Below are positions 25,331-34,061 of a stretch of DNA of 56,567 nucleotides, in pieces. A model generated the notes under the pieces. That model was not told where the DNA came from. It did no database searches and worked only from the letters and a program-made list of their open reading frames with translations. Location of the stretch: positions 1-56,567 of the forward strand of contig CAYUIQ010000019.1 in NCBI GenBank assembly GCA_964444795.1, in the 5' to 3' direction. Within the stretch, counting starts at the first letter, position 1; each line of letters opens with the position of its first letter. The DNA comes from JABMRP01 sp964444795. Lineage in GTDB: Bacteria > Planctomycetota > Planctomycetia > Pirellulales > Thermoguttaceae. Both the position numbers and the translations under genes were made by a program.

Positions 25331-26071
25331 ATGGAACTGCAATCCTCCGCGTACGTGCTGGGCGCTTGTGCCGCGCTGCTGATGGGGTTTGCCAAGGCGG
25401 GCATTCCCCCGTCGGCCATTCTCTCGGTCGCGCTGATGACCGAGGCCTTCTCCGAAAACGCCGAACTTTCCGTCGGGGCCATGCTGCCGGTGCTGCTGGT
25501 CGGCGACGTGCTGGCCGTGGCCTTCTACCGCCGCCACGCGCAACTCCGGCGACTCTTGGGGCTGGTCCCCTATGTGGCGCTGGGCATGGTTCTGGGATAC
25601 CTGATCCTGCGCCAGACCGACGGCAACCAATTGCGCCCCGTCTTGGGCTGGCTGATTCTCGCGCTCTTTGTGTTGGAGGTATTGCGGCGGCGGTTCGATT
25701 GGTCGAAAGCGGCCGAAACGTGGTGGTTCGCCGCCGTTCTGGGCACGGCGGCCGGTTTCGGTACGATGATCGGCAACGCCGCCGGGCCGGTGATGACCAT
25801 GTATCTGCTGGGCCAGCGACTGCCCAAGGAGCAGTTCATCGGCACATGTGCCTGGTTCTTCTTGCTGGTCAACACGCTGAAGATCGTCCCCTTCTGGTCC
25901 GAAGGGATGATCACCGCCGGCACACTCCGGTTCGATCTGATCATCGTGCCGATGGTCCCGATCGGCATTGCCGCGGGTATTTGGGTGTTGCCGCGAATCC
26001 CCCAACGTTTCTTCGACGGCCTGGTGCTCGTGCTGGCCGGCGCGTCGGGGATGTGGTTGATCGTGAAGTGA
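25331..26071 (+). CDS. TSUP family (TauE/SafE) membrane transporter
   Basis: 246 residues from the ATG at 25331, one base after the Rrf2 stop, thus translationally coupled. About seven to eight hydrophobic helices are visible. The family repeat occurs twice: GACAALLMGFAKAGIPPSAIL at the start and TAAGFGTMIGNAAGPVMTMYLL in the middle, the second carrying the GxxxGxxxNxxGP signature of TSUP proteins. TSUP members move sulfite, sulfonates or other sulfur anions. With cysH next door, sulfite or sulfate handling is the best guess; direction of transport cannot be read from sequence. Confidence 0.88.
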   Translation: MELQSSAYVLGACAALLMGFAKAGIPPSAILSVALMTEAFSENAELSVGAMLPVLLVGDVLAVAFYRRHAQLRRLLGLVPYVALGMVLGYLILRQTDGNQLRPVLGWLILALFVLEVLRRRFDWSKAAETWWFAAVLGTAAGFGTMIGNAAGPVMTMYLLGQRLPKEQFIGTCAWFFLLVNTLKIVPFWSEGMITAGTLRFDLIIVPMVPIGIAAGIWVLPRIPQRFFDGLVLVLAGASGMWLIVK

Positions 26072-26102
26072 GCCAGTCCCCTTCCGCAGCGGCCTACCGG
26101 TA

Positions 26103-26218
26103 CTTTGTTTCAAGATTCGTACGATGGTCCTCCGAGGCCGTCGCCGTGGAAAGAACTGGCTTCACGACGGCCTCGGAGGGCCATCGTATGACGCCTCTGG
26201 GCACCTTTTGAAACAAAG
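26103..26218. repeat. Inverted-repeat element (MITE/REP-like) after the sulfur operon
   Basis: Nested inverted repeats: outer 11-base ends ctttgtttcaa (26103-26113) and ttgaaacaaag (26208-26218), and inner 24-base arms (26120-26143 and 26165-26188) differing at one base. The total of 116 bases contains no gene. Matching outer ends around an inner palindrome suggest a small mobile element; transcribed, it would form a long hairpin and could end the operon transcript. Confidence 0.7.
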
Positions 26219-26298
26219 CCCAGGATGACCCGGGCCCTTCGCAACGCCCGGCTATCGGGTACAATGAGAACTCGACATCCCCACTCGCCGGAGCCGCC

Positions 26299-28662
26299 AT
26301 GAGTTCAGAAAGCCCGTCGCCCTCGCGCGACGACCTGGCCGAACGCTACCTCGAACAGCTTCAGTACGAGCCCTACCCGTTGCAGGAAGAAGCCCTGTTG
26401 GCCTGGTTTTCGGCCGAACAGGGGGTTCTGGTCTGCGCGCCAACGGGCACGGGCAAGACGCTGATCGCCGAGGCGGCCCTGTTCGAGGCGTTGCACACCG
26501 GCCGGACAGCCTACTACACCACGCCGCTGATCGCCCTGACGGAGCAGAAATTTCGCGAGATGCAGGAGGCGGCCGTTCGCTGGGGGTTCCAGGCCACGGA
26601 CGTCGGCCTGGTGACCGGCAACCGTCGCGAGAACCCCGACGCTCGAATCCTGGTGGTCGTGGCCGAGATCCTCTTCAACCGGCTGTTGCACGGCGAGGCG
26701 TTCGACTTCGACGACGTGAGCACCGTGGTGATGGACGAATTCCACAGCTTCGCCGACTACCATCGGGGGATCGTCTGGGAGTTCTCGCTGGGACTGCTGC
26801 CGGAGCACGTTCGTACGCTATTGCTTTCGGCCACGGTGGGCAACGCGGTGGAGTTTGTCAGTTGGCTGCGAACCAAGCACAACCGCAAACTTGAGCTGGT
26901 TCGCGGCGACGAGCGCAAAGTGCCGCTGACCTTTCAATGGGTGCCCGACAAGCTACTTTCCGAGCAAATTGAGGAGATGGCCTCCGGCGATCGCGACAAC
27001 CGCCGCACGCCGGCGTTGGTCTTCTGCTTCAATCGCGAGCAATGCTGGAGCGTGGCCGAGCAGATCAAGGGCAAAAAGGTACTCACCTCCGAGCAGCAGA
27101 AGGCGCTGGCCGAGGAACTGAAGAAGCACGACTTCACCGACGGGGCCGGTCCCAAGCTGCGACAGATCCTGCAACGCGGCGTGGGCGTTCATCATGCGGG
27201 CGTGTTGCCCAAGTATCGGCGGATCGTCGAGGAGTTGTTCCAACGGAAGATGCTTTCGGTGGCCACGTGTACCGAGACCTTGGCCGCGGGCATCAACCTG
27301 CCGGCCCGATCGGTCGTGGTGCCCGAGATCCTCAAAGGCCCGCCGGATAAGAAGCGCCTGCTCGACGCCACCGCGGCCCATCAGATCTTCGGTCGCGCGG
27401 GACGCCCGCAGTTCGACGACCGGGGGTATGTCTTCGTGCTGGCCCATGAAGACGACGTGAAGATCGCTCGATGGCGCGTGCAATACGATCAGATTCCCGA
27501 GGACACGAAGGACCCCGGTCTTCGCAAAGCAAAGAAGCGGCTGAAGAAGAAGATGCCCAAGCGCCGGGCGAACCAACAGTACTGGAACGAGGCCCAGTTC
27601 GACAAGCTTTGTGCCGCCGAGCCGGGCAAACTGTACAGCCGGGCGCCGCTCCCCTGGCGATTGCTGGCCTACATGCTCGACGCGTCGCCCGAGGTGGAAG
27701 TCGTGCGGCAGTTGGTGGGCAAGCGCCTGGCCGATTCGGATCGTGGCCTTGAGGCCGGTCAACAGACGCTGGACAAGATGCTCCTTACCCTGTGGCGCGC
27801 CGGATACGTCACACTCGACCCCGAGCCACCCAAGAACGACGAACCGGAAGGCAAACCGGCCGAGAAACCGAAGAAGCTGGGCCTACTGGAACGGGCGATC
27901 TTGGACAGCAACCCTGCCAAAGAAGAGCCACAAGGACCGCCGCCGTATCGCGCGGAGTTTGCCCATCCCACGGTCGAGCTGCCCAAGCTATTGTTGCTTC
28001 GCGGTATCAACCCGCTCTATGGGCTGTTTCTGATGAACTACCTGGGCATCGCCGATCGGGCCGAGCGGATCCAGGCGTTGGAGAGCGTGTTGGAGTTGCC
28101 CGGCTCGGTGGCTCGCTACGTTCGCGTTCCGCCCCAGGACCAGTTGTCACCCGGCCCGCTGGCCACGACCCGGCTCGACGAGCAGTTGCTGCGACTTGGG
28201 TTGGCCACGGCCGAGCAACTCGCGCAGCAACCGCGCGAGGATTACGACCGTCGTCACACCTACGACGAATCGCCCGTCTGGGTGCTCACGCTGGCCGAAA
28301 AATTGCGGCTCCAGTTCGATTACGACTTCCCCGACGTCGACGACGTGCGGATCACCCCGGCCTGGGTGGCCGGCGAACTGCTGGAGTTTGGCGGCAAGTT
28401 CAACAACTACATCACCAGCAAGCACCTGCAGAAGCAGGAGGGCGTCATCTTCCGCCATCTCTTGCGGCTGATTCTGCTCTTGGGTGAAATGACCCAACTC
28501 TGCCCGCCCGACACGACGGAAGAATACTGGCGCGGCGACCTCAATGAGATCGCCGCCGTATTGGCCGAAAGCTGCCGCGCCGTCGATCCGGCAAGCACCG
28601 ACAAAGCCCTGGAACAAGCCGCCGCGGCGGATGATCTTGGGGAGGATGTGGTAGTGGTCTAG
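26299..28662 (+). CDS. Superfamily 2 DEAD/DEAH helicase, Ski2-like
   Basis: 787 residues. Q-motif-like start (YEPYPLQEEAL), Walker A (APTGTGKTLIAEA), Ia (TPLIALTEQKF), DEFH box (VVMDEFHSF), motif III (LLSATVGN), motif IV region (TPALVFCFNREQCW), V (TCTETLAAGINLPARSVVVP) and VI (HQIFGRAGRPQFDDRGYVFV). The VHHAGVLPKYRRIVEELF segment and DEFH box place it with Ski2/Lhr-like RNA or DNA helicases. A Lys/Arg-rich insert follows motif VI, and a long helical C-terminal part of about 350 residues resembles no domain I can name. It stands alone. Confidence 0.9.
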   Translation: MSSESPSPSRDDLAERYLEQLQYEPYPLQEEALLAWFSAEQGVLVCAPTGTGKTLIAEAALFEALHTGRTAYYTTPLIALTEQKFREMQEAAVRWGFQATDVGLVTGNRRENPDARILVVVAEILFNRLLHGEAFDFDDVSTVVMDEFHSFADYHRGIVWEFSLGLLPEHVRTLLLSATVGNAVEFVSWLRTKHNRKLELVRGDERKVPLTFQWVPDKLLSEQIEEMASGDRDNRRTPALVFCFNREQCWSVAEQIKGKKVLTSEQQKALAEELKKHDFTDGAGPKLRQILQRGVGVHHAGVLPKYRRIVEELFQRKMLSVATCTETLAAGINLPARSVVVPEILKGPPDKKRLLDATAAHQIFGRAGRPQFDDRGYVFVLAHEDDVKIARWRVQYDQIPEDTKDPGLRKAKKRLKKKMPKRRANQQYWNEAQFDKLCAAEPGKLYSRAPLPWRLLAYMLDASPEVEVVRQLVGKRLADSDRGLEAGQQTLDKMLLTLWRAGYVTLDPEPPKNDEPEGKPAEKPKKLGLLERAILDSNPAKEEPQGPPPYRAEFAHPTVELPKLLLLRGINPLYGLFLMNYLGIADRAERIQALESVLELPGSVARYVRVPPQDQLSPGPLATTRLDEQLLRLGLATAEQLAQQPREDYDRRHTYDESPVWVLTLAEKLRLQFDYDFPDVDDVRITPAWVAGELLEFGGKFNNYITSKHLQKQEGVIFRHLLRLILLLGEMTQLCPPDTTEEYWRGDLNEIAAVLAESCRAVDPASTDKALEQAAAADDLGEDVVVV

Positions 28663-28809
28663 TGGCGGCCTTGACATGCTGCCAGTCCCTCAGAAGCCAG
28701 AAGAGTGCATGAAGCCTCGCCCCCCTTGCACGGCGAACGGCAACCAGCCACAATGTGGGGGAGTGGACTTTCCGCCCGTGGCCCAATTGCCCCGAACCAG
28801 GGATTTCCC

Positions 28810-30348
28810 ATGCTTGCGAAGCTCAAAACCTATTCGCTGCTGGGAATCGACGCCCTTCCCGTCGAGGTCGAGGTCGACGTTTCGCCCGCCGGGCTGCCGA
28901 AGACCGTGTTGGTGGGGCTGCCCGAGGCGGCGGTGAAGGAAAGCACCCATCGGGTCGAACGGGCGATCGTCAACTCCGGGTTCCAACGGCCGCAGAATCG
29001 CATCGTTATCAACCTCGCGCCGGCCGAACTGCCCAAACAGGCCGCGTCGTTCGATCTGCCGATCACGCTGGGTATTCTCGCCGGCAGCGGGCAGATCGCC
29101 TCGGATCGGTTCGAGCAGTACGCCGCGGTCGGCGAACTGGCCCTCGACGGCAGCACCCGGCCGGCTCGCGGGGCGCTGTCGATGGCCATGGCCGCTGCCG
29201 AGCAGGAGGGCGTCGTCGGCCTGGTTGTGCCCAGTTCCAGCGCGGCCGAGGCGGCGGTGGTCGAGGGAATCGAGGTGATTCCCGTGGCCAGTCTGGCCCA
29301 GGCGGTCGGGTTCTACACCGGTGAGATCGAAATCGAGCCGACGCCCTCGCGGCTGGACGTCCTCTTCCGCGAGCTATCGACCTACGACCTCGATTTCTCC
29401 GACGTCCGCGGCCAGGAGATGGCCAAACGGGCGCTCTGCGTCGCCGCGGCCGGCGGCCATAACCTGCTGATGATCGGTCCGCCCGGCTCGGGCAAAACGA
29501 TGCTGGCCAAGCGCGTGCCTACCGTGCTGCCCGACCTGACCGCCAGCGAGTCGATCGAAACGACCCGCATCTACAGCGCCGTGGGCCAACTCAAGCCGGG
29601 CCAGCCGCTATTGGCCACGCGGCCCTATCGTTCGCCGCACCACACGATCAGCGACGCGGGCCTGGTAGGCGGTGGTTCGACGCCCTCGCCCGGCGAGATC
29701 AGCCTGGCCCACAACGGCGTGCTCTTTCTCGATGAATTGCCCGAATTCAATCGGCGCACGCTGGAGGTATTGCGTCAGCCGCTGGAAGACGGGACGGTGA
29801 CGATCGCCCGGGCGCTTTCGAGCACAACCTTTCCGGCCGATTTCATGCTCATCGCGGCGCTCAACCCGTGCCCTTGCGGCTATCGCAACGATCCGCGGCG
29901 CAACTGCCATTGCACGGTGCCGCAAATCGAGCGATACATGGGCAAGATCAGCGGCCCGTTGATCGATCGGGTCGACATCCACATCGAGGTGCCGGCCGTT
30001 CCGTTTCGCGAACTTTCCGGCGGCGCCAGTGGCACCTCCAGCGAGCAAATCCGCGAGCAGGTATCGGCCACGCGTCAGGTCCAGGCCGAGCGTTTCCGCG
30101 ACGCGCCGACGCGGCACAACGCCGGCATGACCCACCGCCAGACCCGCCGCCATTGCACCCTGGACGACGAAGGCCGCAACCTGCTCAAAGCGTCGATGAC
30201 CGAACTGGGTCTCTCGGCCCGCGCCCACGATAAAGTGCTGCGCGTCGCCCGCACTATCGCCGACCTGGACCACTCGGAGTCGATCGAGCCGACGCACCTC
30301 AACGAAGCGCTGAACTATCGGATGTTGGATCGCAATCTGTGGACGTAG
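28810..30348 (+). CDS. comM: YifB/ComM family Mg-chelatase-like AAA+ ATPase
   Basis: 512 residues from the ATG at 28810; 35 residues of upstream open frame look non-coding. N-terminal Lon-protease-like fold domain (YSLLGIDALPVEVEVDVSPAG...GLPEAAVKES), central AAA+ with Walker A IGPPGSGKTML and Walker B VLFLDELPEF, arginine finger region (RPLEDGTVTIARA type), the small Cys set CPCGYRNDPRRNCHC, and a C-terminal Mg-chelatase domain (GLSARAHDKVLRVARTIADL). ComM helps RecA-driven branch migration during natural transformation. The full-length family match is clear; transformation in this organism is not shown. Confidence 0.94.
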   Translation: MLAKLKTYSLLGIDALPVEVEVDVSPAGLPKTVLVGLPEAAVKESTHRVERAIVNSGFQRPQNRIVINLAPAELPKQAASFDLPITLGILAGSGQIASDRFEQYAAVGELALDGSTRPARGALSMAMAAAEQEGVVGLVVPSSSAAEAAVVEGIEVIPVASLAQAVGFYTGEIEIEPTPSRLDVLFRELSTYDLDFSDVRGQEMAKRALCVAAAGGHNLLMIGPPGSGKTMLAKRVPTVLPDLTASESIETTRIYSAVGQLKPGQPLLATRPYRSPHHTISDAGLVGGGSTPSPGEISLAHNGVLFLDELPEFNRRTLEVLRQPLEDGTVTIARALSSTTFPADFMLIAALNPCPCGYRNDPRRNCHCTVPQIERYMGKISGPLIDRVDIHIEVPAVPFRELSGGASGTSSEQIREQVSATRQVQAERFRDAPTRHNAGMTHRQTRRHCTLDDEGRNLLKASMTELGLSARAHDKVLRVARTIADLDHSESIEPTHLNEALNYRMLDRNLWT

Positions 30349-30356
30349 GGTGTGGC

Positions 30357-30375
30357 CCCCCGGCAAAGCCGGGGG
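30357..30375. terminator. GC hairpin between convergent genes
   Basis: An eight-base stem CCCCCGGC/GCCGGGGG around the loop AAA, nine bases after comM and 22 bases from the end of the convergent DUF2459 gene. There is no T tract, so it is a weak intrinsic terminator or shared 3' end stabiliser at best. Confidence 0.45.
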
Positions 30376-30396
30376 CTGACGGATGCGCGGAGCGCC

Positions 30397-31101
30397 TTAC
30401 CGCAATGTCGCGGTACTCTGCTGGGCCAACTGGGTATCCCGCGGCGCCACGTGGGTGGCGAAGTCGTCGACCTCGTCGATCACGCGGCCGGCGGATACGG
30501 TGGTCCAGGTATCGATCGGGCAGCCTGCGGTGCGCAACGCCCGGGCGGTCCAGATGTTGCACGTCTTGGGGAAGTAGTAGTTGCCCTTGGCGCGATAGAA
30601 GCGGCTGTTGCCGTAGATACCCGGGCCCAAGGGCATGGCCCGGCCGCCCGCGTCGTGGTCGTAGGTGTCGGCCACGAACTGGCAGAGTTGCCGAAACGCC
30701 GGTTCGCCCAGCTCGACCCGATAGATCTTGCTTTGCTGAAAATAGCTCTCGACCGGTTCGTCGAAACCGACGACGTGCATCACACTGGGCGTGGGCAGAA
30801 ACATCGCCCGAAGCGCCAAGCCGGGGGTGATCTCCTGGGCCCGATAGAAACCCTCGTCACCCCAACCGATCTCAAGGTGGCGAGACTGGGCGAAGTCGTG
30901 CTGCTCGGGCCAGAGATCGGGTGGGACGTCGGCCCGGTCGATCACCAGGCCGGTGTGCCAGCCATGGCTGACCACGTGGACCGATTTGGTCGGCTCCAGC
31001 GGAGGCGGCGGAAAAAGCCCCTTGATCGGTCGGATGCAGCCGCCGGCGGACAGCGAAACGGCGATCACCAAGAGCGACAGGGCACCAGCGCGGATGGCCA
31101 T
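30397..31101 (-). CDS. DUF2459 family lipoprotein
   Basis: 234 residues from the ATG at 31101 (the longer open frame adds 34 Arg/Pro-rich residues). Lipobox SAGGC in the type II signal (LSLLVIAVSLSAGGC). The core VHVVSHGWHTGLVIDRAD...EIGWGDEGFY is the DUF2459 (TIGR02117) signature, followed by FYRAKGNYYFPKTCNIWTARAL. The His of HGWHTG and the Cys of TCNIW are conserved in this family and recall a papain/NlpC-like thiol fold; activity is unknown. Lipid-anchored in the envelope. Confidence 0.82.
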   Translation of the reverse strand: MAIRAGALSLLVIAVSLSAGGCIRPIKGLFPPPPLEPTKSVHVVSHGWHTGLVIDRADVPPDLWPEQHDFAQSRHLEIGWGDEGFYRAQEITPGLALRAMFLPTPSVMHVVGFDEPVESYFQQSKIYRVELGEPAFRQLCQFVADTYDHDAGGRAMPLGPGIYGNSRFYRAKGNYYFPKTCNIWTARALRTAGCPIDTWTTVSAGRVIDEVDDFATHVAPRDTQLAQQSTATLR

Positions 31102-31417
31102 GCGGACGTGATCCCAACGGGGTACGCGGACCTTCGGCCCATGGTGGAGAAGAGTCGTGGAGAAGAGGGGCCGTATGGTATTGCCCCGGCCCGGACGTGT
31201 CAACGGCGATTGCCTTGGGGTTCGAGAAAGGCGAACCCGTACAGCCGTTTATGCATCCGCATGGCCGGATCCCGGGCGTCGGTCGTTACGCGCTGTTTCT
31301 CGCCCGGCGGGCACTCTGGCCGAAGGCGGGGGGCTTGCCTGCCACCGTGTGAAGTGCTTGGCGGGTCACACTTTGCAGCTTCGGGGGGCCCCCGATTGCC
31401 GGAAAAACCGATCTCGC

Positions 31418-31446
31418 TTGCCCCGCTCGTGGGCGTTCACTATAAT
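31418..31446 (+). promoter_or_regulatory. Sigma70-type promoter of the ctpA-like gene
   Basis: TTGCCC (31418-31423), a 17-base spacer and a perfect TATAAT (31441-31446). Transcription would start near 31453, about 120 bases before the ATG at 31573. tsaD follows three bases after the protease gene and should share this transcript. Confidence 0.65.
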
Positions 31447-31572
31447 GTGTAAGTTATGCACTGTAGGCGACTTGCGCGCGGGCGGAATTTCTGCCGAGCG
31501 ACGCGTGGTGTTGTTCGCGGCGGAGCGGAGCGAGGTTTGTTTCGGATACCCTTTTTATCGGGAGACCTATCG

Positions 31573-33027
31573 ATGGGTCGACGCAATGGCGCGGTGTGGA
31601 CGGCGGTTCTGACGACGATCTGTTTGCTGGTGGCCCCCGGCGCATGGGCCGATCAGTCCAAGCCACCGGAAAACGATGCGTACGAGTTGCACAAACTGCT
31701 GGTCGACACGCTGGACCAGGTCGAGCGAAACTACGTCAAGGACATTTCCCGGCGCGAATTGATCGACGCGGCCATTCGCGGCGTGCTCAAAGAACTCGAC
31801 CCCTACTCGTCGTACATCGACCCCGACAAGATGAACCGGTTTCGAAGTACCGTCGAGGCCGAGTTCGGCGGGATCGGCATTCAGGTGTCGTTGGAAGGGG
31901 AACAGTTGACGATCATCAGCCCGCTGGTCGGAACGCCCGCCTATCGGGCCGGACTGTTGGCCGGCGATCGGATTATCGAGGTCGACGGTAAGAGCACGGA
32001 GGGGATCTCGCTTGACGAAGCCGTCCGGTGGCTCAAGGGAAAAGACGGCAGCGAGGTCCGCCTGACGGTGATCCACACCGGAAAGACGGAAAAAGACAAA
32101 ACCGAAGTCACCTTGACCCGCGAGGTGATCCACGTCGATACGGTGCTCGGCGACCGCCGCGGAGCCAGCGACGCCTGGGAATTCATGTACGACGCGGAGA
32201 AGCGGATCGGATACATCCGCATTTCCGCCTTCAGCCGCGGCACGGCCCGAGAACTCGGCTCGGCCATGGAGCAACTCAGCACCGCGGGGCTGCAGGGTCT
32301 GGTCCTCGACCTGCGTTACAACCCGGGCGGGTTGTTGAGTTCGGCGATCGCGATCAGCGACATGTTCGTACCCGGCGGGCGAATCGTCAGCACCAAAGGC
32401 CGCAACACGCCCGAGCGGACTTGGGACGCCCACCAGAAAGACACGCACGAGGGATTTCCCATGGCCGTGCTGGTCAATCGCTACAGCGCCAGTGCCAGTG
32501 AAATCGTCGCGGCTTGCCTCCAGGATCACGACCGCGCGGTGGTCATCGGCGAGCGCACCTGGGGCAAGGGGAGCGTGCAGAACGTCATCGAATTGGAACA
32601 CGGCCGCAGCGCGCTGAAATTGACCACGGCCAGCTACCGGCGCCCCAACGGCAAGAACATCCACCGGTTTCCCAAGGCGAAGGATTCGGACGAGTGGGGC
32701 GTCATGCCCAGCGACGGGTACGAGGTGAAGCTGACCCCGCGGGAGATGATCGAGTTGACCCGGATTCGCCGCCAGCGCGACATTGTCCTGCCACACGACA
32801 AGGAGCCGGCCGAAGCCTCCGACCCGGCCAAGACCGGCGAGGGCGAAACGTCGGCACCGGTCGAAGAACCAACTCCTGAAGAACCAACTCCCGAAGAACC
32901 CAGCGAACCGGAAGGCGATCCGGCCGATGCCGAGAACGAAGATGACGCCAACCAGCCGGTCGATCGGCAATTGGAGAAGGCGCTGGAGTATCTCAGCGCC
33001 GAGTTGGCCCGGGCCGAGTCGGCTTGA
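31573..33027 (+). CDS. S41 family C-terminal processing protease (CtpA-like)
   Basis: 484 residues from the ATG at 31573 (GGGAG upstream). Signal peptide (VWTAVLTTICLLVAPGAWA), N-terminal helical cap (DPYSSYIDPDKMNRF), PDZ domain (about 90-175, GIGIQVSLEGEQLTI...AGDRIIEVDG) and S41 protease domain. The catalytic Ser is Ser307 in YSASASEI and the Lys is Lys332 in TWGKGSVQ, 25 apart as in Prc/CtpA. A Glu/Pro-rich tail contains repeats (EEPTPEEPTPEEPSEPE). Periplasmic; trims C-termini of exported proteins. It is followed by tsaD after three bases. Confidence 0.93.
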   Translation: MGRRNGAVWTAVLTTICLLVAPGAWADQSKPPENDAYELHKLLVDTLDQVERNYVKDISRRELIDAAIRGVLKELDPYSSYIDPDKMNRFRSTVEAEFGGIGIQVSLEGEQLTIISPLVGTPAYRAGLLAGDRIIEVDGKSTEGISLDEAVRWLKGKDGSEVRLTVIHTGKTEKDKTEVTLTREVIHVDTVLGDRRGASDAWEFMYDAEKRIGYIRISAFSRGTARELGSAMEQLSTAGLQGLVLDLRYNPGGLLSSAIAISDMFVPGGRIVSTKGRNTPERTWDAHQKDTHEGFPMAVLVNRYSASASEIVAACLQDHDRAVVIGERTWGKGSVQNVIELEHGRSALKLTTASYRRPNGKNIHRFPKAKDSDEWGVMPSDGYEVKLTPREMIELTRIRRQRDIVLPHDKEPAEASDPAKTGEGETSAPVEEPTPEEPTPEEPSEPEGDPADAENEDDANQPVDRQLEKALEYLSAELARAESA

Positions 33028-33030
33028 CGT

Positions 33031-34038
33031 ATGTACCTACTCACCCTGGAAACTTCGTGCGATGAAACGGCGGCGGCCGTGGTGACCGACGGCCTGGAGA
33101 TCGTCTCATCGGTCGTGGCGTCGCAGGACGCGTTGCACCGGCGATTCGGGGGCGTCGTGCCGGAGATCGCTTCCCGGGCGCACGTCGAGCGAATCCTCCC
33201 GGTCATCGACGAAGCGCTTGCCCGGGCCGAGTTGTCGGTCGGCGATCTCGACGCGGTGGCCGTTGCCAATCAACCCGGTCTGCCCGGCTCGCTGCTGGTC
33301 GGTTTGGTGGCGGCGAAGGCCTTCTGCGTGGCCCTGGATATTCCCCTGGTGGCCGTCAACCATCTGCACGCCCATATCTACGCCTGCCGCCTGACCGCCG
33401 GACCGGAGGTGTTTCCCTGCGTCGGGTTCATCGTCAGCGGCGGACACACGAGCCTTTTCCGTTGCGGAGGCCCGTTGGAATTCGAGCTACTCGGGGCGAC
33501 CATCGACGATGCGGCCGGCGAGGCGTTCGACAAGGTGGCGTCGATGCTGGGCTTACCCTATCCCGGCGGACCGGCGATCCAACGGGCGGCGGAGTCGGGC
33601 GATCGGCGGGCCTTCCGCTTTCCGCGCCCGTTTCTCAAGGATCGCGACCGGCTCGATTTTAGCTTCAGCGGACTGAAAACGGCCGTCCGCTATTCGATTG
33701 TCGGGCCCGGGCGGCAGGACTTCACCCAGGTACAACTCACCGAGCGTCAAGTCGCCGATCTGGCCGCCAGCTTCGAGGAAGCGGTGGTCGACTGCCTCGC
33801 GGGCAAGGCGCTACGGGCGCTGGAGAAGACGGGGCTCGACACGCTCTGCGTGGGCGGCGGCGTGGCGGCCAACGCCCGATTTCGCCGCCGGCTGGAGAGC
33901 GAAGCACGCCGCCACAAGTTTCGCCTTCACGTCGCCCCGATCAATCTCTGCACCGACAACGCCGCCATGGGCGCCATCGCGGTGGAACGCCTCAAAGCCG
34001 GCCTCACGGAATCGCTTGAGCTGGACGTCGGCGGTTGA
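33031..34038 (+). CDS. tsaD: tRNA N6-adenosine threonylcarbamoyltransferase
   Basis: 335 residues. Installs t6A at position 37 of ANN-decoding tRNAs together with TsaB/C/E. Seen: LTLETSCDETAAAVV, the metal pair HLHAH (VNHLHAHIYA), FIVSGGHTSLF, GATIDDAAGEAFDKVA, LDFSFSGLKTAV and the C-terminal GGGVAANARFRRRL...LCTDNAAMGAIA. All are standard TsaD/Gcp motifs at normal spacing. Co-transcribed with the protease gene upstream; its stop lies inside a hairpin shared with the convergent gene. Confidence 0.96.
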   Translation: MYLLTLETSCDETAAAVVTDGLEIVSSVVASQDALHRRFGGVVPEIASRAHVERILPVIDEALARAELSVGDLDAVAVANQPGLPGSLLVGLVAAKAFCVALDIPLVAVNHLHAHIYACRLTAGPEVFPCVGFIVSGGHTSLFRCGGPLEFELLGATIDDAAGEAFDKVASMLGLPYPGGPAIQRAAESGDRRAFRFPRPFLKDRDRLDFSFSGLKTAVRYSIVGPGRQDFTQVQLTERQVADLAASFEEAVVDCLAGKALRALEKTGLDTLCVGGGVAANARFRRRLESEARRHKFRLHVAPINLCTDNAAMGAIAVERLKAGLTESLELDVGG

Positions 34039-34061
34039 TTTGTTTACCCGGCAAACAAATC
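34037..34061. terminator. Shared hairpin between tsaD and the CPBP gene
   Basis: A perfect nine-base inverted repeat gatttgttt/aaacaaatc with a seven-base loop. It contains the tsaD stop codon (34036-34038) and the stop of the convergent gene (34044-34046). It is AT-rich against a GC background with short T runs on both strands, so it may end both transcripts. Confidence 0.55.

Noticed and set aside
31567..32970. 467-codon minus-strand frame opposite the protease gene
   Set aside because: Shadow of an S41 protease with complete catalytic motifs.
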